Positions 52,175 through 61,296 of a stretch of 64,000 bases of DNA are shown piece by piece. The stretch is from positions 992,001 to 1,056,000 of the forward strand of contig CP043547.1 in the NCBI GenBank assembly GCA_009664345.1, in the 5' to 3' direction. Within the stretch, counting starts at the first letter, position 1. Each line of letters starts with the position of its first letter. The notes under the pieces are model-generated. The model saw only the letters and a program-made list of their open reading frames with translations, was not told where the DNA came from and made no database searches. The translations under genes were made by a program, and so were the position numbers. Source of the DNA: Planctomycetales bacterium 10988 (GTDB lineage: Bacteria; Planctomycetota; Planctomycetia; Pirellulales; Pb10988).

Positions 52175-53236
52175 TTACGATGCTTTTTTACGTCGCCGTG
52201 GTTTCGGTTGGCCGATCGGCTTGTCGGGCGACATGATGGGGCTGTTCCAATCGGAAAGCTCCGCAGGAACGACATGCAAGCGATGGCCTCCATTTTTAAA
52301 GGTCGTTGGATGGTAGGGGCCAACGAGATCGACATTCAAATCCGGAGTAATTTTGCTCTTGAGTCCGACTGCCCAAAAACAGGCATTCACCAACATCCGA
52401 CGAAATCCTTCGTTGAGAATATCCTCCGAAGCCCCGTAGGTAGTGGTGAAGACTTTCCCTTTTCCCCCAGATTTCGCGGTATAGGTTCGCACCCAAGCCC
52501 CAGGACAAGGCTGTTTCTCTTCCGCGGGCAAGGAATCCGGGGTCATGCCATCCAATGGTTGGGCCGTGGCCAGAACTTTACTATTTGCTTCCGGCTCGGT
52601 CCAGTAACCGCCTGCTTGAACCCACATGTCCTTGACTCCACGGAGAATCGGGTGCCCTTTGGCGGAAGGGTTGATGTCCAGCCGCGTACTCATTTGATGA
52701 TTCGTACCGTAATGCCCTGCCCACGATTCGCCCAAGATTTCTCGGCCAAAGCCAAGGTGATAGTCGTCCCCTTCATGTTGAAAATCAAAGCGAGCGTACG
52801 GCGAATCCGCAGGTATTTTAAAGGCATGCGTTGCTGTTCGCAAACCGACTACCGGTCCGCCGTGTTCCAGATAATCCACGATCGGGTCCATTTGCTCTGC
52901 CGGCAGATTCTTGAATCGTAGAAAGATCACCATCAGGTCGGCATCATTGAGTGCTTCGGTGCCGGGCATGTTATCGGCAGCAGGTTCGATCTCTCCGGTT
53001 TCTGGATCGACTGTGAAAAGCACCGTACAGCGAAAGCCATGATGTTTGGCCAAAATCCGGGCGATCGCGGGGAGGGTCTCTTCAGAGCGATATTCATGAT
53101 CGCCGGCAAGAAAGACCAAGTGCTTACCTTGACCTGGTCCTTGTTCGCCTTCGTAAGTGAGAACTTGTGACCATGCCGAGGAGGTTGTTAACACACCACA
53201 ACTCAGCAATAAAACAAAAAGTACTTTTTGTAACAT
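52175..53236 (-). CDS. Secreted ThuA-domain protein
   Basis: 353 residues; signal peptide about 1-23. The ThuA-like (trehalose utilisation, glutamine-amidotransferase-like fold) domain fills the rest: HLVFLAGDHEYRSEETLPAI, DADLMVIFLRFKNLPAEQMD, YLEHGGPVVGLRTATHAFKI, and MLVNACFWAVGLKSKI at the end. In planctomycetes ThuA proteins regularly stand beside PVC-type cytochromes and oxidoreductases; their reaction is not established, though sugar keto-product conversion has been proposed. An AAAAAGTACTTTTT copy overlaps the first codons (53216-53229). The gene is 123 bases after the PVC protein. Confidence 0.85.
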   Translation of the reverse strand: MLQKVLFVLLLSCGVLTTSSAWSQVLTYEGEQGPGQGKHLVFLAGDHEYRSEETLPAIARILAKHHGFRCTVLFTVDPETGEIEPAADNMPGTEALNDADLMVIFLRFKNLPAEQMDPIVDYLEHGGPVVGLRTATHAFKIPADSPYARFDFQHEGDDYHLGFGREILGESWAGHYGTNHQMSTRLDINPSAKGHPILRGVKDMWVQAGGYWTEPEANSKVLATAQPLDGMTPDSLPAEEKQPCPGAWVRTYTAKSGGKGKVFTTTYGASEDILNEGFRRMLVNACFWAVGLKSKITPDLNVDLVGPYHPTTFKNGGHRLHVVPAELSDWNSPIMSPDKPIGQPKPRRRKKAS

Positions 53237-53346
53237 GGAATCCCTTGCTTTCCATTTCGATAGTTGTAATTCCCGAAGTCGAAAAAAAGAGTGTTCGCAA
53301 GAGATGATATTGAAATACTTCCTCTCACGAACACTCGTGTAGATCT

Positions 53347-53360
53347 AAAAAGTAGTTTTT
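53347..53360. repeat. AAAAAGTAGTTTTT near-palindrome
   Basis: A copy of the recurrent motif that touches the stop codon of the PVC-type gene (53359), in the gap before the ThuA gene. A further copy lies at 53216-53229, so the two flank this 123-base gap. Confidence 0.6.
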
Positions 53361-56300
53361 AATTTTTCATTCCCGACTTGAGATAAGTCAACAACTCTAA
53401 AATCTCTTCATCGGTAAAACGGTCCATCAAGCCTTTCGGCATCATCGAGCTGGAGGATTTGAACATTTCCTCGATGTCCTCTCGCATGATCACCTGTGGC
53501 TCCGGCTTTTCAGGGTTGCTGATGATCGTGACGGTTTCAGCATCCTGACCTTGGATAATCCCGGAGATCACCAGACCTTCGACAGTGAGGATATTATAGA
53601 GAGCATATTTTTCCTCCACCTTGTAGGAAGGATCGAGAATTTCTCGCAGGACGGCGGTGTCATCGCCTTTGTGCCGTTCATAGGTTTCGGTCAAGTCAGG
53701 ACCGACGGCCCCGCCTTCATTGTTGAACTTATGGCATTGCAGGCAGGTCGCTTCCTTAAAGAGCCGCTCTCCCAAGAAAGGCTGACGTCCTTCAAGACGC
53801 GCCGCGAGGTTTCCTTCGAAATCCTCCATCGTCCAGTTTTTCACTAAGGATCGCGTAATCCCCAGCGGGTCTTTCGGCTCGGTTGGATTCGCCTGATAGG
53901 CTTCCAAATCCTCCACCACGACCATCACACCATACATTCGCATCCAGTGATTGGGGAAAGTACAGACATAAGGATATTCGCCCGGTTCCTTCGGTGCATT
54001 GAAGGTGATGACATCTTGCGAATGCGAGGCGACCATCTTGGTGGCATGCAGAACGAGTTCCGATTCCGGCACATATTGCAGGCCGTTTTTATCCACCGCA
54101 GCGGTCATCTTTGCAGCAAGTTGAGCGACTTCCCGCAAGTTGTCCGGCGTCGTGATCACCAAGTTATGCGGCATGAGGTCTTCATTGCGAAGCACCACTT
54201 GCACGGGGCGACCGGCCTCCACGGCGAAGTGGGGAGTATCATATCGCATCTCTTCTTCAACCGTATTGATGCGAACGACCCGCACGACAACCTCTCGAAG
54301 ACGATCGCGATAACCTTGGGCCTCTTCGGCGGACAGGGTAGCCATCAGCTCATCCGCTAAATGCATGGCATCAAGAAAATCTTCCGAGGTTCTTCGCCTT
54401 GCGGGCAAACGCTCGGCAAGATCGACCAAGTATTTAACCAAGCTCTCGGAAGGCCCTGCTGGTCGTTGATCTTTAGGAATCTGCAACAGGGTTTGCGTGG
54501 CGGCTGCCCGTAGTTTTCCATTTCGCATGAATGGAGAAACAAGGAGAAAAGTCTCTTCTTGCTGACCGGGCAAATAAGCCAAGGCTTCAATGGCCGAAAG
54601 CTGGACGTCCTCAACTTTTGTATTCTCCAAGCAGTTGACGACATACTCGCGAACGGCGGCACGGTCCTGTCTTCGCGGCACAAGCGGAATACTGGCAAGA
54701 AATTCAAGCCGCAGATCGGTCGAACGCTGGGCAATCTCCCAAGCACTTTTTGAATCTTCCAAAGCAATCAAGGTCGCCAGCCCTAAAATTCGAGCGGCTT
54801 CGATATCCGACTCCGCTTGTTGCTTGAGAAAATCTGCTTGCTCCTTGAGGTTTGCCTTTGGTTGGGACAAGAGAACTTGAGCGAGTTGGCGAATGGTCCG
54901 ACGTTGCTCCGTGAGTTCCCAATTCAAATCACTTACCGATTCGAAAATCACTTCACTGACCGTGTTACCCGACAGATCGCTAAGCTGCTTGACTGCCTCT
55001 TCACGATCTTGGCGAGAGACTCTATCTCGGCTCACGATGGCTCGGTAGATCGGCTCGGCATTTTTCTCATCCACCGATTGTTCGACCAACAGCAATTGCG
55101 AAACCGGCAGACGACGGAGTTGATATTCGAGAATTTCCGGTCCTTTATCAAAGAAGATCAAGGGCTTCGGAGATTCTTTCTTCACCATCGTTTTCATGGA
55201 ACCATCGTGCATGTGGTCGTGGTCCATGCGGAAATCCCCGTGAGTGGGGAGATGATGATCCATCTCGTGGGTAAGCCCGACGACTTCCACTTCAAGAGCG
55301 CGGATGGTTTCGTCTAGCGTGTACTGCAGGTATTCATCCATCTCTTGATTGAGGACGTTGAGCGCGACCTCCATCGATTCTTCGGTATGAACGAAACTGC
55401 AAGCACGCACGGCTTCCAACCGAACCCGCGGATGGGGGTCATCGACGGCTCGTCGCAACAGGTCCATCGTGTTTGGCAACTGATCATGCCAGAAACTCAC
55501 AACGCGAGTCGCTGCCGCACGGGCACGATGATCGGAAGAGTTCAACACTCGTTCGAGGAGAGATTCGTTAATGACATTATGCGTTTGAGAAACCCAAAGT
55601 GCTTCCAAAAGTGCGTGTTCTTTCGGAGTTGAACTTACTTGCAAGGATGCAACCCACGATTCCAATTCTTGAACCACTTCGTCCGTATCCCGTTGAGCAA
55701 GTTCGCGACGGGCACGATAGCGAGTGCGGTCTTCCGGTTCTTCGAGGGCTTTCAACACTTGAGGAATGGGAGCATCGGCGATTTGCGGAGGATCGACCAA
55801 CGGACGGTCTTTGTAGATCACTCGCCAAATACGGCCATGGCTATGATCGCGGCTCGGGTCACGGAGATTATGTTGCAAGTGGCCAATCAACGCATTGTGC
55901 CAGTCCACAATATAAAGGGCGCCATCAGGACCAAACTGGACATCGACCGGGCGGAAGTTTCCGTCTCCACCAGAGACCAGCGGTTGAACTTCTTCGCCGA
56001 TGAAACCAGAGCCCGATTCACGCACGGTATGATTGAGAACCGCGCGATCCCCGATACAGTTGGTGAGTAAGAAGTTTCCTTGAGCTTCCGGCGGGAAGTT
56101 GCGGCTAGAGACAAGTTCACAACCTGCCGATGGCCGAATTCGCTTTTGATAGAAAGTCGGGAAGCGATACTGGGGGTCACCGCCGGAGTCCACAGCGATT
56201 CGTTTATGATGCGAGCCGCCAGGGTGCTTCATGGGGAATTTGATATAGCCGGTAATCGGAGCCGCCCAGTAACTCAAGCCGGGCGAGGCATCCGCGATGA

Positions 56301-57954
56301 AGTCTTGCCCCCAGCCATCAAATACATGTCCCCAGGGATTCGCAAAGGAAAAAGAAGCATGAACACGGAACTTTTCAGTGCGGGGATCATATCGCCAGAC
56401 CCCGGCTTCTTGCAGTCGCGTGAGTCCATAAGGCGATTCAATTTGGGAATACTTGAAGGTTCCCTCTTGGAAATACAGCCCACCATCTTGGCCCCAGGTG
56501 AAAGCGGCCAAGCCATGATGCGAGTCAGCCGAGTCAAACCCGATCAACTGCCGAACGCGGGTATCGGCCTGATCATCTCCATCGGTATCTTTCAGGAAGA
56601 GAACATCGGGCTGTTGGGCGACATAGGCCCCGTCGTTGCCGATTTCAAACCCCGTCGGTTGATGCAAGCCGCCAGCAAACACAATACATTTATCGGCACG
56701 ACCATCTTTGTCATGATCCTCAAAGATAAGGAGTTTATCGTCGAGCTTCGTTTTCGGTTTCCAGTGAGGATAGGAGGCCATCGTCGAAACCCACAGCCGC
56801 CCTTTGTTATCAAAGTTCAAAGCGACAGGATTGGCCAACTCGGGAAACTGCTCTTCCGACGCCACCAGATTGATTTCATAACCAGGCGGAAGTTGGAAGA
56901 GTTCAAGTTGATCCTCGGCAGTGAGATAATCGAGCGAACCTAGTTTTCCCGCCCGAGCATTCGGATCATCAGGCCCACCGACATTCGTTTTCGGCTGGAA
57001 AAAGGGAAGCGTATCGCTATCATCGACATCCTCAGGAACGGGCTTGCCTTGAGCGATGGCCCAAATCAGTTCGTCACGATTGGCGGTCATCTGATCGAGA
57101 ATCGTACGCTCTCGCTCCATCACATCTTCATTGTTATAGGTTCCATCCGAGCCGGCTTGACCGCGAGTCCCATAAATAGAGTATCCATTCACCGCACGAT
57201 AACGATGCCACCAATGGAAGTTTTTATCATCAATCGTAGCCTTTAGCTCTGGATCGAATTCGCTTACTTGAGGAATCTCAAAGAGTGCTGTCATCAAGAC
57301 AGGTGCTAGAGCTTGGTAACCATCCTCATTTAAATGTATTCCATTGAGGGAAAGTTGTTGCTCGGAGGCCCCGAATAACTCTAGAGTCGGATGAAACACA
57401 TCAACAAAACCAACCCCACTTTCCTTGGCCGCTTGCTCCAAGGCATCGGTGTAGAGGGCTAGGTTCTTGTTGATTTCTTCGCCACTTCGCTTGTTCGGAT
57501 CGTGAAGGTTTTCGAAAGCGATGGGGGAAACAAACACCATCCGCGGAGCACCCTTTCCGCTGTAATCTTGCATCTGAGTATGCTCCACGAGTCGTTTGAT
57601 CTCGGCGGAAAAATGCTCGACTCCTTCGGGGCCTTCAAAAGATTCGTTATAGCCGAAGAAGAAAAGGATCACGCTCGCTTTGCTATGGGTGAGATGAACA
57701 TCGGGGTCGCCGAAGTTTTCAGATCGGAGGCGAAGAAACGGTTCATCGCCAGGAAAACAAAGATTCCGAACCCGCAATTCTTGGTCTGGGAACTGTTGAT
57801 AGAGCAACGTTTCCCACCAGTTTTGATGTTGCATCCGTTCGCCGAGGGCATTTCCGACGAGACAGATGTTATCCCCTTTCTGAAGGGTTAGCTCCGACGC
57901 CTGTAACAGCGACGTGGCAGTAAATAGGATGATCAGTGACAGTATTTTTCTCAT
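53359..57954 (-). CDS. PVC-type multidomain protein: SGNH, beta-propeller, HEAT, cupredoxin, cytochrome c
   Basis: 1531 residues from ATG 57954, with GAGAGA just upstream. After a signal peptide (about 1-20) comes an SGNH-like domain (about 25-235; VGNALGERMQHQNWWE, GIHLNEDGYQALAP with the His). A PVC heme-binding-type beta-propeller (about 350-750; LPPGYEINLVASEEQFPELA, DVQFGPDGALYIVDWHN) and HEAT-like repeats (about 760-1190) follow; the latter hold a His/Met-rich loop at about 893-923. A cupredoxin domain at about 1240-1350 keeps the copper ligands (LMPHNLVI; YVCTFPNHWMRM). A c-type heme motif CLQCH lies at about 1402. It is exported and probably oxidises sugars or carries electrons for them. 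It heads the sulfatase cluster. Confidence 0.9.
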   Translation of the reverse strand: MRKILSLIILFTATSLLQASELTLQKGDNICLVGNALGERMQHQNWWETLLYQQFPDQELRVRNLCFPGDEPFLRLRSENFGDPDVHLTHSKASVILFFFGYNESFEGPEGVEHFSAEIKRLVEHTQMQDYSGKGAPRMVFVSPIAFENLHDPNKRSGEEINKNLALYTDALEQAAKESGVGFVDVFHPTLELFGASEQQLSLNGIHLNEDGYQALAPVLMTALFEIPQVSEFDPELKATIDDKNFHWWHRYRAVNGYSIYGTRGQAGSDGTYNNEDVMERERTILDQMTANRDELIWAIAQGKPVPEDVDDSDTLPFFQPKTNVGGPDDPNARAGKLGSLDYLTAEDQLELFQLPPGYEINLVASEEQFPELANPVALNFDNKGRLWVSTMASYPHWKPKTKLDDKLLIFEDHDKDGRADKCIVFAGGLHQPTGFEIGNDGAYVAQQPDVLFLKDTDGDDQADTRVRQLIGFDSADSHHGLAAFTWGQDGGLYFQEGTFKYSQIESPYGLTRLQEAGVWRYDPRTEKFRVHASFSFANPWGHVFDGWGQDFIADASPGLSYWAAPITGYIKFPMKHPGGSHHKRIAVDSGGDPQYRFPTFYQKRIRPSAGCELVSSRNFPPEAQGNFLLTNCIGDRAVLNHTVRESGSGFIGEEVQPLVSGGDGNFRPVDVQFGPDGALYIVDWHNALIGHLQHNLRDPSRDHSHGRIWRVIYKDRPLVDPPQIADAPIPQVLKALEEPEDRTRYRARRELAQRDTDEVVQELESWVASLQVSSTPKEHALLEALWVSQTHNVINESLLERVLNSSDHRARAAATRVVSFWHDQLPNTMDLLRRAVDDPHPRVRLEAVRACSFVHTEESMEVALNVLNQEMDEYLQYTLDETIRALEVEVVGLTHEMDHHLPTHGDFRMDHDHMHDGSMKTMVKKESPKPLIFFDKGPEILEYQLRRLPVSQLLLVEQSVDEKNAEPIYRAIVSRDRVSRQDREEAVKQLSDLSGNTVSEVIFESVSDLNWELTEQRRTIRQLAQVLLSQPKANLKEQADFLKQQAESDIEAARILGLATLIALEDSKSAWEIAQRSTDLRLEFLASIPLVPRRQDRAAVREYVVNCLENTKVEDVQLSAIEALAYLPGQQEETFLLVSPFMRNGKLRAAATQTLLQIPKDQRPAGPSESLVKYLVDLAERLPARRRTSEDFLDAMHLADELMATLSAEEAQGYRDRLREVVVRVVRINTVEEEMRYDTPHFAVEAGRPVQVVLRNEDLMPHNLVITTPDNLREVAQLAAKMTAAVDKNGLQYVPESELVLHATKMVASHSQDVITFNAPKEPGEYPYVCTFPNHWMRMYGVMVVVEDLEAYQANPTEPKDPLGITRSLVKNWTMEDFEGNLAARLEGRQPFLGERLFKEATCLQCHKFNNEGGAVGPDLTETYERHKGDDTAVLREILDPSYKVEEKYALYNILTVEGLVISGIIQGQDAETVTIISNPEKPEPQVIMREDIEEMFKSSSSMMPKGLMDRFTDEEILELLTYLKSGMKN

Positions 57955-58309
57955 TGTCTCTCTCGAATAGTGAAGCAAAATGAGGGGGCACTACAGGGAA
58001 ATCCTCTGACTCGGATGGAATAGACAGAGGGATGGTGATTTCAACTTACCGGCCTAACACATAAACGTCATATTATGAGTCATTTCTTCGTGCGTAACCA
58101 GAGGGCAAGGAGGAAGCGATCCATTTTAATTCTTCAGCAGCCTTAACGGTTATGTCGTCTAGCATGATTTCGCACCATGTTTTTAGAACTCACGTGGAGG
58201 GTGTTCAATATCATCGAAGGCTGGAAGTCCGAAAGGCAATAATTTATAGTAACCCCTTGCCAATGGGTTTCTCTAGTATTGATACGACTATTTTTATGAT
58301 GAATCCGAC
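57955..58309. promoter_or_regulatory. Divergent control region of the sulfatase cluster and PAS-AraC gene
   Basis: A 355-base gap between the PVC-type gene and the AraC-type regulator. It must hold both promoters. I see no clear pair of direct repeats of AraC type. Short plus-strand frames (58152-58379) overlap the regulator start and look non-coding. Confidence 0.4.
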
Positions 58310-59104
58310 ATGCCTCAATTCCCCAGCTCTGCTTCACCCCTTCGGTCTTCTCTCTCGTCCGAGGAACGGATCGCTCTAAAACAGGAATTTCTTGAGCAAA
58401 TCGGAAGAGACCTTCAATTCCAATCACTCTTTGAACATCTTCCGGGGGTCTTCTTTTTTGTCAAAGATACCGAGAGCCGCATGATTTGTGCTAGCCGTGC
58501 GATTCTGAAGCGGTTGGGAGTCTCCGATGAAGAAGAGATGATCGGGATGACCGATTATGACTACTTTCCCCCTCAGATTGCCGATGCCTTTGTTCGTGAT
58601 GATCAGTTTGTGGTCCAAACCGGTCAATCGATTCTGAATCGGGTCGAGATTTGGTATACAGAGCAGCGACTACTCGATTGGTTTGTAACCAATAAACTTC
58701 CGGTGAGAAATGAAGCAGGCAAGATCATCGGCGTCATGGGAACGGTCCGCAGTTATGAAGGCAGTAAAAAACTTCTTTTACCCTATACACAAATCAGTGA
58801 AGCGGTCGAGTTTATTCGAACTCATCATCGTGAAAAAATCAGTGTAGAAGCCATCGCGGAACATACAAACATCTCGCCTCGGCAATTACATCGAAAATTT
58901 AAAGAAGTCTTTGGGATGAGCATTCAAGACTTTCTTGGAAAAACACGCATTCAAGCAGCCAGTGATGTCCTTTTATCTACCACAAAAGGGATTGCAGAAA
59001 TTGCCATCGAATTTGGCTATTGTGATCAAAGTGCCTTTACAAAACAGTTCAGAAAATATACAGGTTTAACTCCACTGAAATTTCGAAAAAAATATATGCT
59101 CTGA
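58310..59104 (+). CDS. PAS-domain AraC-type transcription regulator
   Basis: 264 residues. A PAS domain covers about 38-145 (FEHLPGVFFFVKDTESRMIC, MIGMTDYDYFPPQIADAFVR, TNKLPVRNEAGKIIGVMGTV). The C-terminal AraC/XylS DNA-binding part (about 160-264) has both helix-turn-helix motifs: VEAIAEHTNISPRQLHRKFK and IAEIAIEFGYCDQSAFTKQF, with a closing KYTGLTPLKFRKKY. The pairing of a PAS sensor with AraC is common in planctomycetes. Standing divergent to the six-gene sulfatase cluster, it is the best candidate for its regulator. The signal is unknown; no membrane segment is present, so it senses an intracellular compound. Confidence 0.9.
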   Translation: MPQFPSSASPLRSSLSSEERIALKQEFLEQIGRDLQFQSLFEHLPGVFFFVKDTESRMICASRAILKRLGVSDEEEMIGMTDYDYFPPQIADAFVRDDQFVVQTGQSILNRVEIWYTEQRLLDWFVTNKLPVRNEAGKIIGVMGTVRSYEGSKKLLLPYTQISEAVEFIRTHHREKISVEAIAEHTNISPRQLHRKFKEVFGMSIQDFLGKTRIQAASDVLLSTTKGIAEIAIEFGYCDQSAFTKQFRKYTGLTPLKFRKKYML

Positions 59105-59449
59105 GGTAAGTAAATAAATGCTTGAAGACAGTGTTAAAATTTTAAATTCATTAGATTGTTTTTCTGACACTTTTATTTTTCTAACATTCATTATTAATAA
59201 GGCGATTGCCTTTTAATCCTTCGATTAATATTGTCTCAAATGCTCCTTTCATTTCCTTGGGATTTAAATGTGTGACCTAAGGAAAAGAATTTTTCTTTTG
59301 TCTCGTAGGTTTTGCTTTCCCACCCGTAAGGTTCTTGGGCACGTCATCTCCTTGATGTAGCCTCGGTCAACAGAGCTTACCGCTACGGTCCAAAAAATTG
59401 AACGTCTCAACAGCAACTACTTCATTCTGAAACAAAAGGAAAATCAGAA
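59105..59449. other. AT-rich leader region before the secreted protein gene
   Basis: About 345 bases, AT-rich in the first half and then more balanced. No gene is visible. A short hairpin can be drawn around 59340-59357 (ACGTCA and TGATGT). Nothing firm can be said on promoters. Confidence 0.35.
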
Positions 59450-60478
59450 ATGACAAAGATTTACGACGCCAAGAAGATTTTCAAGTACAGCTTGCTGCTG
59501 TCGCTCGGTCTCTGCTTGGGGGCGATACTTCCAGCAACGGTCTCCGCTCAGAATGTCATTCAAATCACCAATATCGGCTCGCAACCCATTTGGGTTACCG
59601 TGGCATTCGAGAAGAAAAACCTCGTCCAAAGTGATTCCGGAGTGACGGCAGATCGAGAGTTTGAAACCCATCTGAAATTTGCACAAGAAGACTCGATTGG
59701 ATTTGAAGGGCTTGAAGCGAGTAGCAGCCGAGAAATCGACATGGGGGGCCGAGTTCGTCGATACGACTCAAGCTTTCTTAAAGAAAAGTTTGATTGGAGT
59801 CCCTTCATTCAAGCAGGCGAATCGAAAATCGGGCCAGGTTATACGGAAAGCTTTGGAGTCTCCGAGGATAAAAACGTTTACTATCTCTCGGTTCGTCGAC
59901 AGAGTGGAATTTTAAAAGTAAATGTTCCCAAACTTGTCAGTGTACACAATCGATTAACGATCAATAATGACGGCTATGAATCCCCTCGCGAACGGACCCT
60001 GGTAACTTCAGGAACTTCGATTTATTTAAAGTCTCAAAAGAATGGAAGCTGGGAATATATCACGACTCCCTATAAGCATGGTACTTTTGGAGATGCCGTC
60101 GCCATGTTAAATACAAATGCAGGCGCAATACATTCTCTAGTTGCGGTAGATGGCTCCACCGATCCCATAAAAAATGGGGATCTTGTTTATATAAAAGTAA
60201 ACTCGAATTCAGCCTATGACCGCAATCGTTTGTATATGCTACACGGGGCTTATGACAATATTTATTATACAAATGACACACGTGCCAGAGCGGCCCAATG
60301 GGAAGTCATCAAGGTTCGCGATACGAATTCGAGAAGAGACCCGTTTATCCGTACGGGAACGTTATTCCAATTAGTAAATCGAGAACACCGTAACAAAGGG
60401 CTTTCCGTTCAAAGTAACGATGGGTGGCTCCATTCCTACGAGAATCGGTCCAATTGGCAATTTGAAGTGGATGAGTAA
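59450..60478 (+). CDS. Secreted protein of unknown function, possibly beta-trefoil
   Basis: 342 residues; signal peptide about 1-34 (ending TVSAQ). I do not recognise a family. The N-terminal part is beta-rich (VIQITNIGSQPIWVTVAFEK, then YTESFGVSEDKNVYYLSVRR). The C-terminal 130 residues (DLVYIKVNSNSAYDRNRLYM, NDTRARAAQWEVIKV, LFQLVNREHRNKGLSVQSND) show spaced W-x-hydrophobic turns like beta-trefoil lectin or MIR-like domains, which often bind sugars. No catalytic motif is visible. AAGGAAA lies 12 bases before ATG. It is a single gene with its own terminator downstream. A role in carbohydrate binding at the surface is only a suggestion. Confidence 0.6.
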   Translation: MTKIYDAKKIFKYSLLLSLGLCLGAILPATVSAQNVIQITNIGSQPIWVTVAFEKKNLVQSDSGVTADREFETHLKFAQEDSIGFEGLEASSSREIDMGGRVRRYDSSFLKEKFDWSPFIQAGESKIGPGYTESFGVSEDKNVYYLSVRRQSGILKVNVPKLVSVHNRLTINNDGYESPRERTLVTSGTSIYLKSQKNGSWEYITTPYKHGTFGDAVAMLNTNAGAIHSLVAVDGSTDPIKNGDLVYIKVNSNSAYDRNRLYMLHGAYDNIYYTNDTRARAAQWEVIKVRDTNSRRDPFIRTGTLFQLVNREHRNKGLSVQSNDGWLHSYENRSNWQFEVDE

Positions 60479-60538
60479 CCCACTGTGAAAAAGGAATTGA
60501 TTTCTTATCAATTCTTTCCAAGGTGAATGAGAAACACC

Positions 60539-60572
60539 GGGGGCTGTCTCAATAAAGAGTCAGCCCTATTTT
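60539..60572 (+). terminator. Intrinsic terminator after the secreted protein gene
   Basis: GGGCTGTCTC pairs with GAGTCAGCCC (one T-T mismatch) around AATAAA and is followed by TATTTTAT. It stands about 60 bases beyond the stop codon. Confidence 0.8.
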
Positions 60573-60720
60573 ATGTGCTTGCCCACTTGGGTACTCGTAA
60601 AGAATCAGAATAGCCCGTTATTTAAGGAACAGTTTAACTTCTATGGCGAAGGAAAAGATGATTCTGAAAATAGACCGAATCCAAAGCAATTGAAGCAACT
60701 CTGGCCAATTCAAACGAGGA

Positions 60721-60748
60721 TTGACAAGAATCTTAGTTTCGCTAAATT
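60721..60748 (+). promoter_or_regulatory. Sigma-70-type promoter of the tRNA-Val gene
   Basis: TTGACA (60721-60726), 16 bases, TAAATT (60743-60748), about 13 bases before the first tRNA base. The -35 box is a perfect consensus. Confidence 0.7.
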
Positions 60749-60761
60749 AATAGGCACTCAA

Positions 60762-60834
60762 GGGCGATTAGCTCAGTTGGAAGAGCGCTACCCTTACAAG
60801 GTAGATGTCGTAGGTTCGAGCCCTACATCGCCCA
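60762..60834 (+). tRNA. tRNA-Val (anticodon TAC)
   Basis: The cloverleaf is complete: acceptor GGGCGAT with ATCGCCC, D-arm GCTC and GAGC, anticodon stem CTACC/GGTAG with loop CTTACAA, and T-arm GTAGG-TTCGAGC-CCTAC. The anticodon TAC reads valine codons. Discriminator base is A; CCA is not encoded. Six Ts follow directly and may end transcription. The frame covering it on the plus strand is a coincidence. Confidence 0.97.
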
Positions 60835-60840
60835 TTTTTT

Positions 60841-61296
60841 CTCGATGATTTCCCTCCTCGTGACCATTTCTTGAACAATTTTGTGTTGCTTGCAGCGCAA
60901 TCAAGGTATCTTTCCTTAATTTCTGCTGCAATGGGGATGGCACAAGTTCTACGCTTTGATGTAGCGCGACAGTATTCATATTGGATTGACTTCGCACCTG
61001 AAAACCCCAGTAAAACCTTGTAGAATTTATAATATCACTTTCTACTCTGTTTATCCATTAGGTGGTTGCAAGTCACTTTCGCCGTGATTCCAATTCAGTC
61101 TCTCCTTCTAGCCCTGCTCGCACAGCCCAACTCGGTATGAGTTCGGCTTATGCTCTAAATCGTTATCCAGATGCGGCGGTCTGTCTTTTGAAAAGAGCGA
61201 TTCAGCCGTCTTGCAATTCTTGGGACAAGTGTATAGCAGCAGCTATTTTGGCAATTATCGATCTGCCTTGGAGCAGAAGATCTATAGGCGGATGCG
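60841..61296. other. Gap after tRNA-Val without recognisable genes
   Basis: About 455 bases. Short overlapping frames in several phases (61062-61313, 61211-61399) show no consistent coding pattern and may be remains of a lost gene. No att-like repeat of the tRNA 3' end was seen by eye. Confidence 0.35.

Noticed and set aside
56080-56943. 287-codon frame on the plus strand
   Set aside because: It lies opposite the beta-propeller of the PVC-type protein and is explained as a coding shadow.
59116-59180. Terminator after the PAS-AraC gene
   Set aside because: Only a short AGTGT/ACACT pairing over a long AT-rich loop can be drawn, which is too weak to call.
60573-60848. 91-codon frame across the tRNA
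   Set aside because: It covers the complete tRNA-Val and its promoter, so it is a chance frame.
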